Assembly: GCA_019321725.1 (NCBI GenBank)
Contig: CM033107.1
Span: 14,065,445 to 14,129,444, forward strand
Direction: 5' to 3'
From: Paulownia fortunei
Lineage: Eukaryota > Streptophyta > Magnoliopsida > Lamiales > Paulowniaceae
DNA: 64,000 nucleotides
The notes beneath the pieces were generated by a model. It did no database searches. It was not told where the DNA came from and was given only the letters and a program-made list of their open reading frames with translations. The position numbers and the translations under genes were made by a program. Of the stretch, positions 12,857-24,646 are shown one piece after another (the stretch's first letter is position 1; each line of letters begins with the position of its first letter).

Positions 12857-13385
12857 TTTTTAGAAATGACCAACTTTACTAAAAATCCATTTGTGTGATC
12901 TCAAATCTCTTGATACATGTTGAAAAGAAATTTTTGGGCATGCTATTGACAAACCAACTAATTTTATCTGGGATATAGTTGTAAGAACAAATCTAACCTC
13001 ACTTTTAGTTTTTTCATTTACACCTATTGGAATTCGATGAACCTTTAGTGATATTGTTATGATATTGGAAAAGGCATTAAGGTCTAGTGCTTATCATAAC
13101 AAGCTCCACTTCATATTCACCTAGAAGAAAGATGAATCTTGAGGTTATGTATTATTTATTACAACTAAATTGAGTAATAATTTGTAATAAGTATAGATTT
13201 TCATATTAAGGTTTATTTGATAAGTGAAGAAAAGCTACTGTGATCTTGAGGATTGATTTTAAGTTTGAATTAATTATTAATTTCTTATTGTGCCATTGGG
13301 TTGACTAATGCCTTAATTATTTTGATATACATGATGAATAATGTGTTTGATGATTCTCTTCAAGTTCAACTCTTTTTGAGTATAT
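12857..13385 (+). pseudogene. E1 reverse transcriptase, first half (degenerate)
   Basis: The plus strand reads LPLGLTNALIILIYMMNNVF near 13296-13350. This is the substrate-binding PFGLTNAP block and following helix of gypsy RT, normally a few residues ahead of the catalytic FIDD box. Here that box does not follow. It is found instead on the opposite strand at about 13960-13975. Upstream, 12857-13090 carries no motif I can place. Confidence 0.6.
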
Positions 13386-13389
13386 AGAC

Positions 13390-14045
13390 ATTTCAAGTAC
13401 TTCCGTTTTGTAATGTCACATGTAGTATTACATAAATAATCTATTCAACTCAAAGAGTGTTGAGTAACTTTTTTTTTATATTACATCAAACATATACCAA
13501 AACACAATGAGATACATCATTATACACAATAAATAACTTATATCTAAAGTTGGAGTCACTATCGAAGCTCAAATCAATTCTCTTTTAAGTAATTAGAGAT
13601 TTCTTCCCACTTAGCGAACCATTCAAATTTCATATACCTGCATGTATGATGAAATAAAGCGGTAAAAACGATGGAGGAATAATAATATCACTAACCCATA
13701 AAACTTTTCTCATTTCTATCACATTTATTGGTCTTCCCTATTTCAATACAATCTCGAAGTTTAGAATAGTTACAAGGACACCTTTTTAAAAAAATTATAA
13801 GTTCCAAAAATAAATATTATATTACATAACCAAAAGATCGCATTTACTAAACTGAACAAATAATTTTCTACTTCCTTAGAATTTCCAAGATCATATTGAA
13901 AGGTCAATCATATTTCTCCTCGTTGTACACTAAGATATCATCAATGAATTGACCCCAAACATATCTCTATCTAACTACAAATGTTATTTGAATGAAATAT
14001 CTCAATAGACTAATATTCATACAAATTTACATCATAAACTATTAC
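13390..14045 (-). pseudogene. E1 inverted block: RT second half to start of RNase H
   Basis: On the minus strand, reading right to left: FIDDILVYNEEK (about 13940-13975) is the catalytic block of gypsy RT, a KLFVQFSKCD-like stretch (about 13835) matches the region 40 residues later, FEWFAKWEEISNYLKE (about 13590-13640) matches the connection domain, and FIVYNDVSHCVLVYV (about 13495-13540) matches the start of RNase H. These continue the RT half on the plus strand at 13385, and integrase resumes on the plus strand from 14470. The simplest reading is a roughly 0.65-kb inversion inside E1; a separate minus-strand fragment is the alternative. Confidence 0.55.
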
Positions 14046-14924
14046 GAGAATTGAGGGTTGTATAGAGGATGAATTAGAGTAAATGGTGAATTATCTGTTT
14101 ATTAATATTTTGGTAAGATTGATTTTGATTGATCCAATTTCAAATGCTCAAAATAAGGTCAATGAAAGGTTAACATTAAGATGAAAGGCAGAAAAGGCAC
14201 TTAAATAGATTTTTGTGATAAGTGATTATAATCACTTAATAAGAGATAGATGTGAAAATGAGGGATACGAAATTGAAAGACTAAGTTTTAGGTGATGATC
14301 GTGTACCTATTTATTTGTTTTATTTAGTGGTATGAATGATGTTTGTGATCTCAATAATATGTATAGATATCGGATACTGGATGAGCTATTATGGGATATA
14401 TTGTTAGTATTTGGTTTGCCATAAAAAGGGGATAAATGTACAAGTGCATATGTAGGAATGATTTAGTTTCAATTTTATTTTCCGGTGGAAATGGAAAAGC
14501 ATTCATGAATTTTGTATATGATAATGGAATTGAGTTATTGTTCATAGGTTAACTGAATATGCTCATTCTTTCTCAATTTACCCTAGGTATTTCATGGAAA
14601 TCTATGGAAAGATAAATGTATAGAAAGTAATTAGACTTTATGGTTTATTAGTGTCTATTAGCTCTGATGTAGATTTAAGGTCTTTGTCCACTTCGTAGAA
14701 GATCTTACATCAGGTATTGGGAACAAAATTATATTTTAGTATTGTGATCATCCATGCATCAATGGGCAACCAGGACAAATAAATTAGACTTTGCAAGATA
14801 TGCTTAGAGATTGTGCATTAGATTATTGATGTCAATTGAGAAAATTTTTCCTTGGGTGGAATTTCTTATAACTACAGTTATAAGGCTACTTGGGATAGTT
14901 CTGTATGAGGCATTATATGAAATT
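14046..14924 (+). pseudogene. E1 integrase remnant
   Basis: From about 14470 the plus strand follows the gypsy integrase core in shifting frames: RLTEYAHSF (about 14550-14575), VIRLYGLLVSISSD (about 14625-14665; the second catalytic Asp lies here), ILHQVLGTKLYFS (about 14700-14740) and ARYA plus a WVEF motif near 14860. Stops and frameshifts are numerous. Between 14046 and 14470 the RNase H end and the zinc-binding head are expected but not readable. The element ends at about 14924, where copia sequence starts. Confidence 0.6.
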
Positions 14925-15440
14925 GCATGAGATCACTGCTTTATGAGATCTCTTGTACCTTGCTCTAGAAGGCTGCCTCAGGCCATGAAGATTTTAAGTT
15001 CACAAACTTTTATCTTTATGGCCTTCTACTATGGAATCTTCCAAGCATTCCATATAGGTTTCTTTATATCATTCGATGTGGAGAAATCATCTAATTCTCC
15101 TTTGAGAATGTAGTCTTTAGTCTATTTGATGTAAATTCAAAATTTCAAATATCCATAATAGCTAAGAAAATACAAAGAGGTATATATATCACCATCAATG
15201 AAAAGGTTTATCTTAAAAAAGATAACTTTTTGACCACTAGATGAACTTTACGCCTCATAATAACCATACCAACCTTAGGCTAGATGTTGAGAACATATTA
15301 GTTCCATATAGCCTTGTTCCAAATTTTAACCAAAATCCAAAATTGGTGTAATTTGTTGAATCGAGCATTTGCCATTATGCTAAAAGGTTATAGCTTAAAG
15401 AAACACTTGAACTCAAGTCATTGAACATTGCAACAACCCA
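14925..15440 (-). pseudogene. Copia reverse transcriptase remnant (second copy)
   Basis: This aligns with 720-1260 in the same orientation (for example CATAATAACCATACCAACCT at 15255). It is the same RT stretch containing the decayed KTAF block, read on the minus strand. It is cut on the left by or against E1 and continues on the right into the repeat shared with 1650-3560. Function is lost. Confidence 0.6.
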
Positions 15441-17380
15441 AATACCACATTTTAGTTGTGGCTTCGTCATGAGAATAATTACTGCCACACAAGCTAATAA
15501 TTATCTCCCCAAAATTTTTCCACAAGAGTTATTGCTACCACACAGACTAACAGATCTTATAGTTGCATAGTATTCTTCCATTGTTTTAATTCTATTGTCC
15601 TTTGTAAGACCTGATAGAGTCTCACAATATTAGACTCTATATAATCTTTTGGAGAGTATTCCATCTTGATCACTTGGATAAAATTACTTCCACTCAAAAT
15701 GTGAAACAATAAATATTTTTACACCATAAGTGAGAAAAGTTGATCATATAGACAAAATTGCTCCCACTGAAATTTGGGAAGCAATAACTATTTTGCATCA
15801 TATGTGATTTATCAAGTACATAGCAGCCATTCGAATCATTTAACTTAAGCAAGATTTAATATTTTAAGTTTTTCTATCTTAGGAAAATCACTCTAAAAAA
15901 ATGTGATATTCTGTTATCTAATGCAAATCACTATTCCATCACCTTGTTCACTTATGAACATATACCTCTTAGGCTATTTGGTGTATCTTTTATATGTACA
16001 TTTATTGTCTTTAAAATCTAACTTTCAAATCACTTTGAAAGTTTTATGTAAAGAGACAATCAATCTCAATATCTAAGATAGCTTAGGATAAATCTTCTAC
16101 CTGTCCAAAGCTTTTATGGAATGGAAGTATCAATCATGAAGGTTTTCTAATCAGATGTAGAATCTAGTTAACTAAAAGATCTATGTAAAAAAATTCAACA
16201 AGCTGAGTTAAGTCTTTTTGTATCTTGTTATATCAAAGTAATTTTATATTCCTTTCTTGAAAACACCATTCTATGCATGCGTGTTAGGAATAATCAATTA
16301 CAAAACCAAAAGATCTTTGCAAAAAAAATAAATCAACAAGTTAACTTAAGTCTTTTTGGACCTTGTTATATCAAAATGATTTTATATTCCTTTTTCTTGA
16401 AAACACCATTCAGTGCTGGCGTGTAACGAATAATCAATTACTTTGTAACTCTTTCTTCATTACATAGATCATCTAAATGATCGAAAAATCATTCATGCCT
16501 TAGATCTAATCTCGGAGTTATATCAATTTGATTCTCTTTCCCATATTCTAAAATACTCTAGTATTTCTAATTATGAGATATCAAATAGATATGATCAAGG
16601 CAAATCAATATTTTATAAATGTAATCAAGTATGAAACTCCATGCCTTCAAAACCTTCTCATTAATCTGATCAAATAAATCTATAAGAATTAATAACAAAG
16701 ACAACTTAACTCTATAGCTTTTTAAATGGCTCCAAGGAAAACTTATAGTACAAGTTGAAAATCAACTGTAAGATATAAACTCATTGAGTTTTCTCTTACT
16801 AGTTTATGTTTCTTATCCATTAGGACCTGATCAACATTATTGTTTACATTACTGAAAAACAGACATTAATTTTAATAAAAATAATCAATGTAGTAATTAA
16901 ACCTTGGTCATAATTCATCACCGCTAACTATTCAACAACGTAGTACCAAAATAAGTATCTTTTAGCATATACTAACTAAGCCACAACTCAAATTTAAGCA
17001 AAAGAAAAAATCTTAGAAGAGCAATTGTAAAAAATAAGTTATATAGATTCTGTACATTGGATACTATGTAGAAAATAGTATGGCCATCTTGCAATTCGAA
17101 CATGCAAGTACCAATCTTCTTTGCATTTGATTTCAATTTAATTCCTTATATATGCACCTTGTACCAAAGTGAACTTGACAAAGTTCCACAAATGCCTCTC
17201 AATATCTAGGTACTATAACTCTATAATCCAAATAGGATAAGACTTAGTAACATAGTGCTTCATGTGTAAAGAGCACTTATAGAAGCATTATTAAGTGATA
17301 TTTTTCAACTCAATGCATTGAAGAGTGAAATAAACTAACAATATGGCTACTATAACACTTCTAACTTTATTCCGTTTCTC
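15440..17380 (-). repeat. Second copy of the repeat at 1650-3560, inverted
   Basis: This is the reverse complement of the 1650-3560 repeat. It contains an extra local tandem duplication with a 134-base period (about 16171-16304 and 16305-16438, both with AAAGATCT and ATATCAAA...TTTTATATTCC blocks). Lying on the 5' side of minus-strand copia RT, it is probably an upstream internal part or LTR of that family. No domain is readable. Confidence 0.6.
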
Positions 17381-17780
17381 TTCATTCAGTGGTTAGGTTT
17401 GTTTTTCTTAGATTTATCTCTAGTCTCCTTTTATTTCTTGCCTTTGTTTTGATCTTGGTTATATTAAGAGCCTGAAACCCTTTTTAAAACTAGACTCATC
17501 CATAAGACACAAGAAATTAGCCTAGCAACAACTAGCCATTTATCAAAAATCTCAACATAGAAAACATCATTTAAGAAAGTCTATTCACAGTGATTAGATC
17601 AAATTTAACTTTTACTTGTTCCCTATTATTAGAAAGAGACAAACTAGCCAGAACTTACTACTGATCAAAGAAGACATTGCTTGCAGATTATAAACTCTAA
17701 ATATTCTTTGACATAACCCTTAAATGCACCTTTTCCATGGACAGGGTGTTTATTGCAATCGTCTAACTGTAGTCAGCTAT
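17381..17780. other. Unassigned AT-rich stretch before E2
   Basis: The minus strand has a lysine-rich run near 17400-17470 (NQDQNKGKK and a KSKKNKPN stretch) that would suit the basic tail of a copia gag, which agrees with its place upstream of the copia remnant. No zinc knuckle is visible, so this stays tentative. Confidence 0.3.
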
Positions 17781-18354
17781 TGATAAGTTGGTTTTATACC
17801 AATAATTCATATGTCTTTTGATTAACATTTAGTTTGTTTTCAAGTGTTTTTTTTGCTTTTTATGCATTTAGTTTGAAATCTTGTAGGTAATGACAATAAG
17901 AGAAGAAAATGGAAAAAAATAAAAAACTTGGTTGAAATGTTGAAGAATTCGAGTTGTGGTGCTACTGATGGCAGTTTTTGTATTTTACTCATAACGCTTG
18001 GCCCCAATTTCATATAAACTTGATTCTTAATCTAATGGAATTCAAAGAGATATACCTACAACTTTTATATTTATCACAAAATCTAATTCATTCGATTTCA
18101 ATGAGAAACATCAAGTTCAATGGTCAGCACTGGACTAAACTTTTCTGGTATGACACATCTTGATATTCCAGGCATAAATATCTCCAAAGATGTCCTATTT
18201 AGTTGATTCAGGTTCTAATAGAAATCCAAGACATAGATCTACAATTCATTACAAGACAACAAAATCCAATTCAACCTAAAAGGAGGTCCAAAATCAGTTG
18301 CAATGGGTTGAACAGTGTCAAAGTGCTGAAATGAAGCTGTCAGGACAGAATGCT

Positions 18355-18370
18355 CGGTGCCTAGGCACCG
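18355..18370. repeat. Perfect 16-bp palindrome in E2 LTR
   Basis: CGGTGCCTAGGCACCG equals its own reverse complement. Related half-sites (GTGCCTAGATGCCG, GTGCCTAGGTGC) follow to about 18430. In the 3' LTR (about 22865-22905) the palindrome is interrupted by an extra block. Confidence 0.9.
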
Positions 18371-18599
18371 TCCGAGGCTTCCAAGATAGAATACACAGTG
18401 CCTAGATGCCGTTATTCTGTGCCTAGGTGCTGCACTTCCAACAAAAAAGATGTTGATGCATTATTTTGGCAACAAGTGGCAATGGATCACGAATTTTGGC
18501 ATTTTTTATGAGATATTCACATTAGATACACCTATACATCATTGCCCATGTGATGCTCTAGTAGATACACTAAATTGGTGGAGAGAAAAAGGAGAAAAA

Positions 18600-18720
18600 G
18601 CCAAGAACAGGGGAATGATTTTAGGTTTCTTTTGAAAAGCCAAGAAAAGTGGAAGGAATTTTAGGTTTCTTTTGAAGAAAAGGCAAGAAAAGTGGAAGGA
18701 TTTTAGGTTTCTTTTGGAAG
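18600..18720 (+). repeat. Three-unit minisatellite in E2 LTR
   Basis: Units of 39, 43 and 39 bases at 18600-18638, 18639-18681 and 18682-18720, each beginning G[CG]CAAGAA and ending in TTTAGGTTTCTTTTG. The 3' LTR has the same array from 23126 but stops inside its third unit at the junction with LTR A. Confidence 0.85.
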
Positions 18721-19407
18721 ACTCTTGGGGAAAGAATCATTGGGGAGAAATTTAAAAAGGGAAGATCAACATCAACAAGAGAGGGAGAGGTTGTTAGAGA
18801 TAAATATTCACTCAATTTTTTGGACAAGAGGGAGGATTGGTTCTTGGAACCAAAGGCAGCCATTCTTGGAGACAATGAGAGCTTCAACCATTCCTTCCAC
18901 TTCACAAATTAGTGAATAATTTCCATGTTCTTTCTTATTTATTTCTTGAAGTTGTATTCATCTAGAGTGAACTAAACATTTCTTTCTAGAGGATGATGTA
19001 ACCTTATTTGATCTTATTTTGTATTCATCAATTCGGCACTTGAGAGAGGGAATTGATGAGCTTAGGAATTTCTAACTTACATGTGTTGTTGACTTGAATT
19101 GGTATATTTTGGAAGGAAGAACATATGTGATAATTAGATAAGTCATTCCTCTAGAATATCTTGCTTATAAGGTATTTGTTATATTGTTTCTAAAAACTCC
19201 ACTATTGTCTTTGCATTTTTATCTTACTTTACTTGGTTTTTCAATCATCATTCGATCTTCTAGATAAAATTAGGACTATTTGAACTACGGTACTTAATGC
19301 AACTTTTGATTACAATCCCTGTGGATACTCAACTCAACTCACCATTGTATTAAAACTTGACACCGTGCACTTGCGGTTTGCAAAATAAATCATGAACAAG
19401 TTTTTGG

Positions 19408-19426
19408 TTGACACCGTTGTCGGGGA
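19408..19426 (+). other. E2 primer binding site (Asp-tRNA-like)
   Basis: TTGACACCGTTGTCGGGG matches, with C-to-T type changes, the TGGCGCCGTTGCCGGGG site of plant Athila-type elements. The preceding AAGTTTTT is also typical. E5 (32298-32314) and E8 (about 39913-39930) carry other decayed versions. Confidence 0.7.
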
Positions 19427-19523
19427 TTGTTTTATCATAATTGCATTAATATTGTAATGACTTTGTCTTAATTTTAATTTAGATTGTTTTTATTTTCTTT
19501 CCATATTTTGATGTGGTCTTGCC

Positions 19524-20530
19524 TTGCATTGGGTTATATATATTTGTATGTATAAGGCTAGGAGTCTTGAGGCGATGGCTACTAATAGTTATCATTGGCC
19601 TTCCAAGAGATCTTCCATTGAAAAAATTGCCGGTGTTCTTGAGGTAGATCCATTTACACAATTAGCTGTAGAATTTCTTTTCTTTCCAACCAATTTGCAG
19701 CTTGGACTTCTAATGGAGCTTCTCAATGAATGGATTCCATGGCATCTAATAGCACTTCATTTATGGTAACCAAAGTTGAGAAAAAGGCATCATTGGAGGA
19801 GTTGCTATGCACTTTCATTGGTGAAACAAGAGCCTGATTGAATAAGAATGAAGCAAAGATAGACAACATTGATACTCAATTGGGGCAGCTAGGAGCTTCA
19901 ATTAAATCAATGGAGACTCAAATTGGATAGCTTGCTATTGAAATTAATGCTCAAAAACCTAAAGGAAATTTTCCAAGTGACGCGGAAATCAATCAAAGAA
20001 AGCATTGCAAAGCTATCCAACTTCTAAGTAGAACCGAAATTAAGGAGCTAGAAATAAAAAGTTCACAAGTTGATGAGCCAATGGCAGACACTTCGAGTGA
20101 AAGTTCTATGGAGAAACACCCAAAGGAAGAAAAAAGACAATCAAATGAACAAATAGGGTCTGAGAAGCTAAAATCTACTCCTAACTTTGAAATAGCATTA
20201 TGTGATCTAGATGTAAGCACTAATTCAATTTCATTGTTTAATTTCAGAAAACATGCACTAGATGAAGGTGACTCAAGATATACTTGAGAATGGTGACCAA
20301 TTCTTGTGCTCTACAGATTTTATCATTTTTAATATGGAAAAAGATAGGTACATCTTCACCATGTTTGGAAGGCTATTCGCAGTAATAGGGGCTACAATTA
20401 TTGATGTCCTAAAGGCCTTTGATGTTACTCCGGATCATCCTCGTCTTGCCTATCTGGAAGGATCACCTACACTCTTAGAGCACACAAAGATGTGGCATGA
20501 TAAACACTTATTTTTAGATCCGGGATGAGT
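19524..20530 (+). pseudogene. E2 reduced gag-PR with integrase-like tail
   Basis: The reading starts at the gag motif MATNSYHWPSKRSS (19574), followed by LEVDPFTQLA, a GQL/MET-rich coiled segment, and EINQRKHCKAI (about 19987-20015), the peptide that closes Athila gag. Protease follows: IALCDLDVSTNSISLFNFRK (about 20192-20250), in which the aspartic DxGAS site reads DLDVS, and FLCSTDFIIF...IDVLKAF (about 20300-20420). The frame then passes directly into LEGSPTLLEHTKMWHDKH (about 20455-20505), which resembles a stretch of Athila integrase, and stops at 20526. The RNA-binding gag core and the RT, RNase H and catalytic integrase are absent. Stops and frame changes occur at 19766, 19930 and 20285. 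No product is expected. Confidence 0.7.
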
Positions 20531-22290
20531 TAAGAAGATAGTCTAGCTAAAGACTATAAACCAAGTGCTTCTTGGGAGGCCACCCAAGTCTTTTTTCCTT
20601 TGCTTTTTAATAATTTTTTAGTTAGTTTTTGAAATATATTCGCTTTTTAGATTTATACATGTTTAGCTATTGTATTTCTTTATTTAGGTTTGTGTTCTCA
20701 CTTTCATTGCTTTTGCCCATAAGCTTTGATGCTTTTTTTTCTTGTGTAGGTGGATGTCGACATGGTGATAAGTGTGGATCTCCTATGAACTCCAGGTGCA
20801 TCATCTATTGGAAAGGAGAGTTTCTTATTTCCACCTCTTATGTGCTTTAATTCTTTAAATATTGAGGACAATATTAATTTTAAAGTTGGGGGTAGGATTT
20901 GTATTTTGTGTGTTTGAGCTTTATGTGAAAAATTGAGCCAATTTTTTTAATTTAAATTACCCATGTTTTGTGATGAGAGTCCAAGAGAAAGCATGCTTTG
21001 TTGGGAAACTTAGTTAAGTTCATGTTTTGTGATTGAATGAATAACTTAATTACTGATTGCCTATGATGATACCTAATTGATATTGTATAAAGTCTAGATG
21101 AAAGAAAAATTGCTGGTCTTGTGATATGGCAATTCTTGTGTGTAATTGATTCTTGTCATGAATGATGACTTTTCATTGAGCACGTTGTGTCGAAATCTTG
21201 TGAATTGCATGCTACTTGGTGTTGAATTTTGCTTCCAATGAGTTGTATTGATCATTTTGTAGTGTTCCAGAACTTGCTTGATCACTCTTTGAGGCGAAAT
21301 TCTAGATAATTACAAACTTGGAAATGATTTAGGCCATTTTTGACTCGTTTGTGCCTTTCAAGCCTACCATGAATACACTTTTATTCACTAGTTACCCCTT
21401 TGAGCTCTTTTCAAAGAATGACATGTGCAATGCATAAGAATGACCACCATTCGACTTTATTTCTTGAAGCTCACTATACCTATCCTTTACAACCCGAAAA
21501 ACCAATGATTGTCCCTAAGAGAGCTTAAGGTGTGACATTTTGTGCACAATCTTATTAAAGGGTTATATGGAGACATGTTGAGGGCATGGACGAATGTATT
21601 TAGGGGTATGAGCATGAAAAATATGCAAGAAATACATCACAACTCATGTCGATGAAAAGAAACAAATTTGGGGGTTGTGAAAGGAAATGAATAAGAAATG
21701 AAGCATTGCGATTCATAAAAAAATAAAAAATAAAAAAAAAATAAAAAAGTTGTTGAAAAAGAAAAGAAAAGAATCCCAAAAAGAAAAAAAAACAGAAGAG
21801 AATTGAGAAAAAGAAAAGAAAGGAGGAAAATGAGATTCTATGTGTAATGCTTTATGCTCTCTTACGTTGTTTATCTCTACCTTTCTTTGTAAGCCAATAC
21901 CTAGGCCTTACGTTACAAGCTTATTGAAGTCCTTTTGATCCAATTTTGCAAATGTCTATATTAGCAGAGAATTTGTATGAAAAGCAAGCCTATGGAACAC
22001 CTAGAACTTCTTTGCTTAGATCATGAGAATCATTGATTGTAAAATTCATACCGAAAATGCATGCATGGAACTTGAGCTTGGCACTTCACACACACATGTT
22101 TTGAATTCATGACTAGATTGATGAAGCACAAGTTTTGTAGTGTCATTTGACTACCTTTGTGACTAATTCATTGATGGGGCATTTGAATTGGTTGATCAAG
22201 TTTAGTAATTCATTATCAAAGTACGAGCCTATGCTTGTTCGATTTTGAGTTTTCCTCGAGGATGAGTAAAATGTAAAGTTTGGGGGTATT
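20531..22290 (+). other. E2 3' spacer with two PPT-like tracts
   Basis: The spacer begins with CTTCTTGGGAGGCCACCCAAG (20568-20588), a block typical of the 3' end of Athila-type coding regions. TTGAGGACAATATT then leads to a first purine tract, AAAGTTGGGGGTAGG (about 20881-20895). A long non-coding part follows, with an A-rich stretch at 21715-21835. The true PPT, AAAGTTTGGGGGTATT (22275-22290), lies directly before the 3' LTR. E5 keeps the same order and recognisable sequence at 33850-35593. No gene is present. Confidence 0.7.
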
Positions 22291-23228
22291 TGATAAGTTG
22301 GATTTATTCCAATAATTCATATGCCTTTTGATTAACATTTAGTTTGTTTTCAAGTGTTTTTGTTACTTTTTATGCATTTAGCTTGAAATATTGTAGGTAA
22401 TGACAATAAGATAAGAAAATGGAAAGAAATCAAAAACTTGGTTGAAATGTTGAAGAATTCGAGTTGTGGTGCTACTGATGGCAGTTTTTGTATTTCACTC
22501 ATAACTCTTTGACCTAATTTTATATAAACTTAATTCTTGATCCAATAGAAATATAAGAGATGTACCTACAACTTTTGTGTTTACCACAAAATCCAATTCG
22601 CTTTATTTCAATAAGAAACATCGAGTTCAATGGTCAGCACTGGATTAAACTTTTTTGGTATGACACATTATGGCATTTTAGGCATAACTCTCTCCAAAGA
22701 TGTCCTATTTAGTTTCTTGAAGTGCCCATAGAAATCTAAGACACAGATCTACAATTGATTAGAAGATAACGAAATCCAACTCAGCATAAAAGAAGGTCTA
22801 AAAGTAGTTGAAATGGGTTGAACAGTGTCAAAGTGTTGAAATGAGGCTGCCAGAACAGAATGCCCGGTGCCTAGGTGCTAAAACAGAGCGCCTAGGCACC
22901 GTCCGAGGCTTCCAAGATAAAATACACAGAGGTGCCATTATTCCGTGCCCAGGCACTGTCCTTCCAACAAAAAAGACACTGATGCATTATTTTGGCGACA
23001 AGTGGCAATGGATCACGAATTTTGGCATTTTTTATGAGATATACACATTAGATACACCTATACATTATTACCCATGTGATGCTCTAGTGGATACACTAAA
23101 TTGGTGGAGAGAAAAAGGAGAAAAAGCCAAGAAAAGGGGAATGATTTCAGGTTTCTTTTGAAAGGCCAAGAAAAGTGGAAGGAATTTTAGGTTTTGTTTG
23201 AAGAAAAGCCAAGAAAAGTGGAAGGATT
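22291..23228 (+). repeat. E2 3' LTR, truncated
   Basis: It matches the first 920 or so bases of the 5' LTR from TGATAAGTTGG on. It ends at about 23228 within the third minisatellite unit, where sequence changes to LTR family A. The 117-codon ORF at 22808-23161 is within LTR sequence and equals nothing known. Confidence 0.8.
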
Positions 23229-24646
23229 TCAGCTCCTTTCACAGCATACTAAAACAGATTTTTCCTACCATGACAGTTTTACGCACTTTATGACATTTAA
23301 TGGTTTTGGCACCCTTACGTATATTAAATCATTCCCAAATTTTCACCACACTTATATAACATATAAAAAGAGACAAGTAGGTCATGTCCTTGCCAAAACT
23401 AATGGATTTAATCCTGTAAAACTAGTCCACTTCACATACGACAGAATATGAAATTCGATGGTGACAGTTTTGAGCATCTCTTCAATATCATGCCCTATTT
23501 CAATTTCTAACCGATGAAAATTTATTCCAATACTCTTAACCTATATATAAACATGTATACGATGATAATTATATGTTTTATTCAACATACCATACACTTT
23601 TGAAGCCTAAAACACAAGAAAACAGTAAGGTGATAGTTTCTGCCACAAGTATTTCCTATTAAGTGTTTGTCATCAAAAACCTTTTCTTTGTGCACCAAAT
23701 TCTAACTAAAAACTTCCTAACACTTTTATAATAGATATTGAAAGCTTAGTAAACAATAAAACCATTCATAATAATCTGAAAACCAAAAGCAAAACCATAG
23801 ATAAGTGTTACCTATGCAAATTTTGAGGTTAAACTTGATGGTAATCACTTCTCCTTTGCTTTTCTTGCTTTTATTTCAAATTGGAATCAATTTGGAGCAG
23901 TTGGATACCTTAAGGTGTGTGTTTGGAAGATGAAAATGGCTGAAATGAAGGTCTGGTCGTGGCCTAAGGGTGAAGGGTTTGAGGTGTTAGCTTGAGATGT
24001 TAGCTTAAGCTTAATAAGAAAGCATGAGGTGCCAAAGCTTGAGGTGGCGTGTAATGGTATAATCTAATTTTCTCCCTTATCTTGCAACTCTAATCTTGTG
24101 TGTCTCACATATTCTTATTTGGTTGTAACCTATCTTAGTCACCATTCATTACCATAGGTAATTCCTATGTCCGTTCATTCGATCTCCAAACCGATTGACA
24201 TCTGATTCTTAAATGATTGTCTAGTTTGCATTTCTAAAATCATATGCACATATGGACCTTGTATTATGACACTTAAATCACATTATATCATGTCCAATAT
24301 CCCAAGTATGTTAATCCATGGATGTATACTTTTATAACACCTCGATCTAATTAAATCGAATCATATAAACTTACTAGTAACACCTTTAACACTTCTAAAA
24401 TTATAACATATAACCTATGAATATCCAATATATCGACCAATCTATTCTTTTTCTTATTTAAATAAAGAATTTCTTAATTAGGTTATAAGATCTCAACCAC
24501 TTATATCATGTGATAGCATTAGAGGTCTAACGATTAAGAATGCTATATAAGATACCATGTAAATGTTAATGCAAATTAACATATAAGTAGCATGTAATGC
24601 ATGAATCACATTGGCCAAGTGAGTTGTGAGAGGTTCGAGTATCACA
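23229..24646 (-). repeat. LTR family A fragment (U3 half)
   Basis: It aligns with 11443-12851 of the solo LTR, for example ATACACTTTTGAAGCCTAAA at 23592 and the GTATCACA end at 24646. The R-U5 half is missing at the left junction with the E2 LTR. At the right it stops exactly at its U3 start, against family B LTR sequence. Confidence 0.8.

Larger units (their letters stand above)
6323..14924 (+). mobile_element. E1: decayed Tekay/Del-like Ty3/gypsy element
   Basis: The order is 5' LTR (6323-9374), PBS (9378-9389), degenerate PR (about 9540-9720), a solo LTR inserted at 10005-12851, RT first half (about 13100-13380), an inverted RT to RNase H block (about 13390-14045) and integrase (about 14470-14920). 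The 3' LTR is absent: the element stops abruptly at 14924 against a copia remnant. All coding parts carry many stops. Lineage follows from LTR family A, which is shared with E3, whose pol ends in a chromodomain-like motif. Confidence 0.75.
17781..19398 (+). repeat. E2 5' LTR
   Basis: Its start is fixed by the matching 3' LTR start at 22291 directly after the PPT. Its end (GAACA) is placed a few bases before the PBS. It holds a perfect 16-bp palindrome (18355-18370), and a three-unit minisatellite at 18600-18720 built on GCCAAGAAAAGTGGAAGG. The LTR start resembles that of E8 at 38599. Confidence 0.75.
17781..23228 (+). mobile_element. E2: reduced Athila-like Ty3/gypsy element
   Basis: 5' LTR 17781-19398, PBS 19408-19426, reduced gag-PR 19524-20530, long 3' spacer 20531-22274, PPT 22275-22290 and a truncated 3' LTR 22291-23228. 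Both LTRs start TGATAAGTTGG and align over the shared length. The internal region is only about 2.9 kb because the gag core, RT, RNase H and most of integrase are missing. E5 shares this plan. The 3' LTR is broken where a family A LTR fragment joins. Confidence 0.8.

Noticed and set aside
13940..13975. FIDDILVYN on the minus strand as a separate minus-oriented element
   Set aside because: It completes the plus-strand RT half next to it and ends where integrase resumes, so an inversion in E1 is the simpler reading. The alternative is kept in the entry.
21715..21835. A-rich tract as a possible poly(A) tail of a non-LTR element or processed gene
   Set aside because: The same kind of tract occurs at the same place in E5 (34970-35075), so it is part of the Athila-like 3' spacer.
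22808..23161. A 117-codon ORF
   Set aside because: It lies in the E2 3' LTR. In the 5' LTR only a shorter, 61-codon frame (18450-18635) survives, so it is LTR sequence, not a gene.
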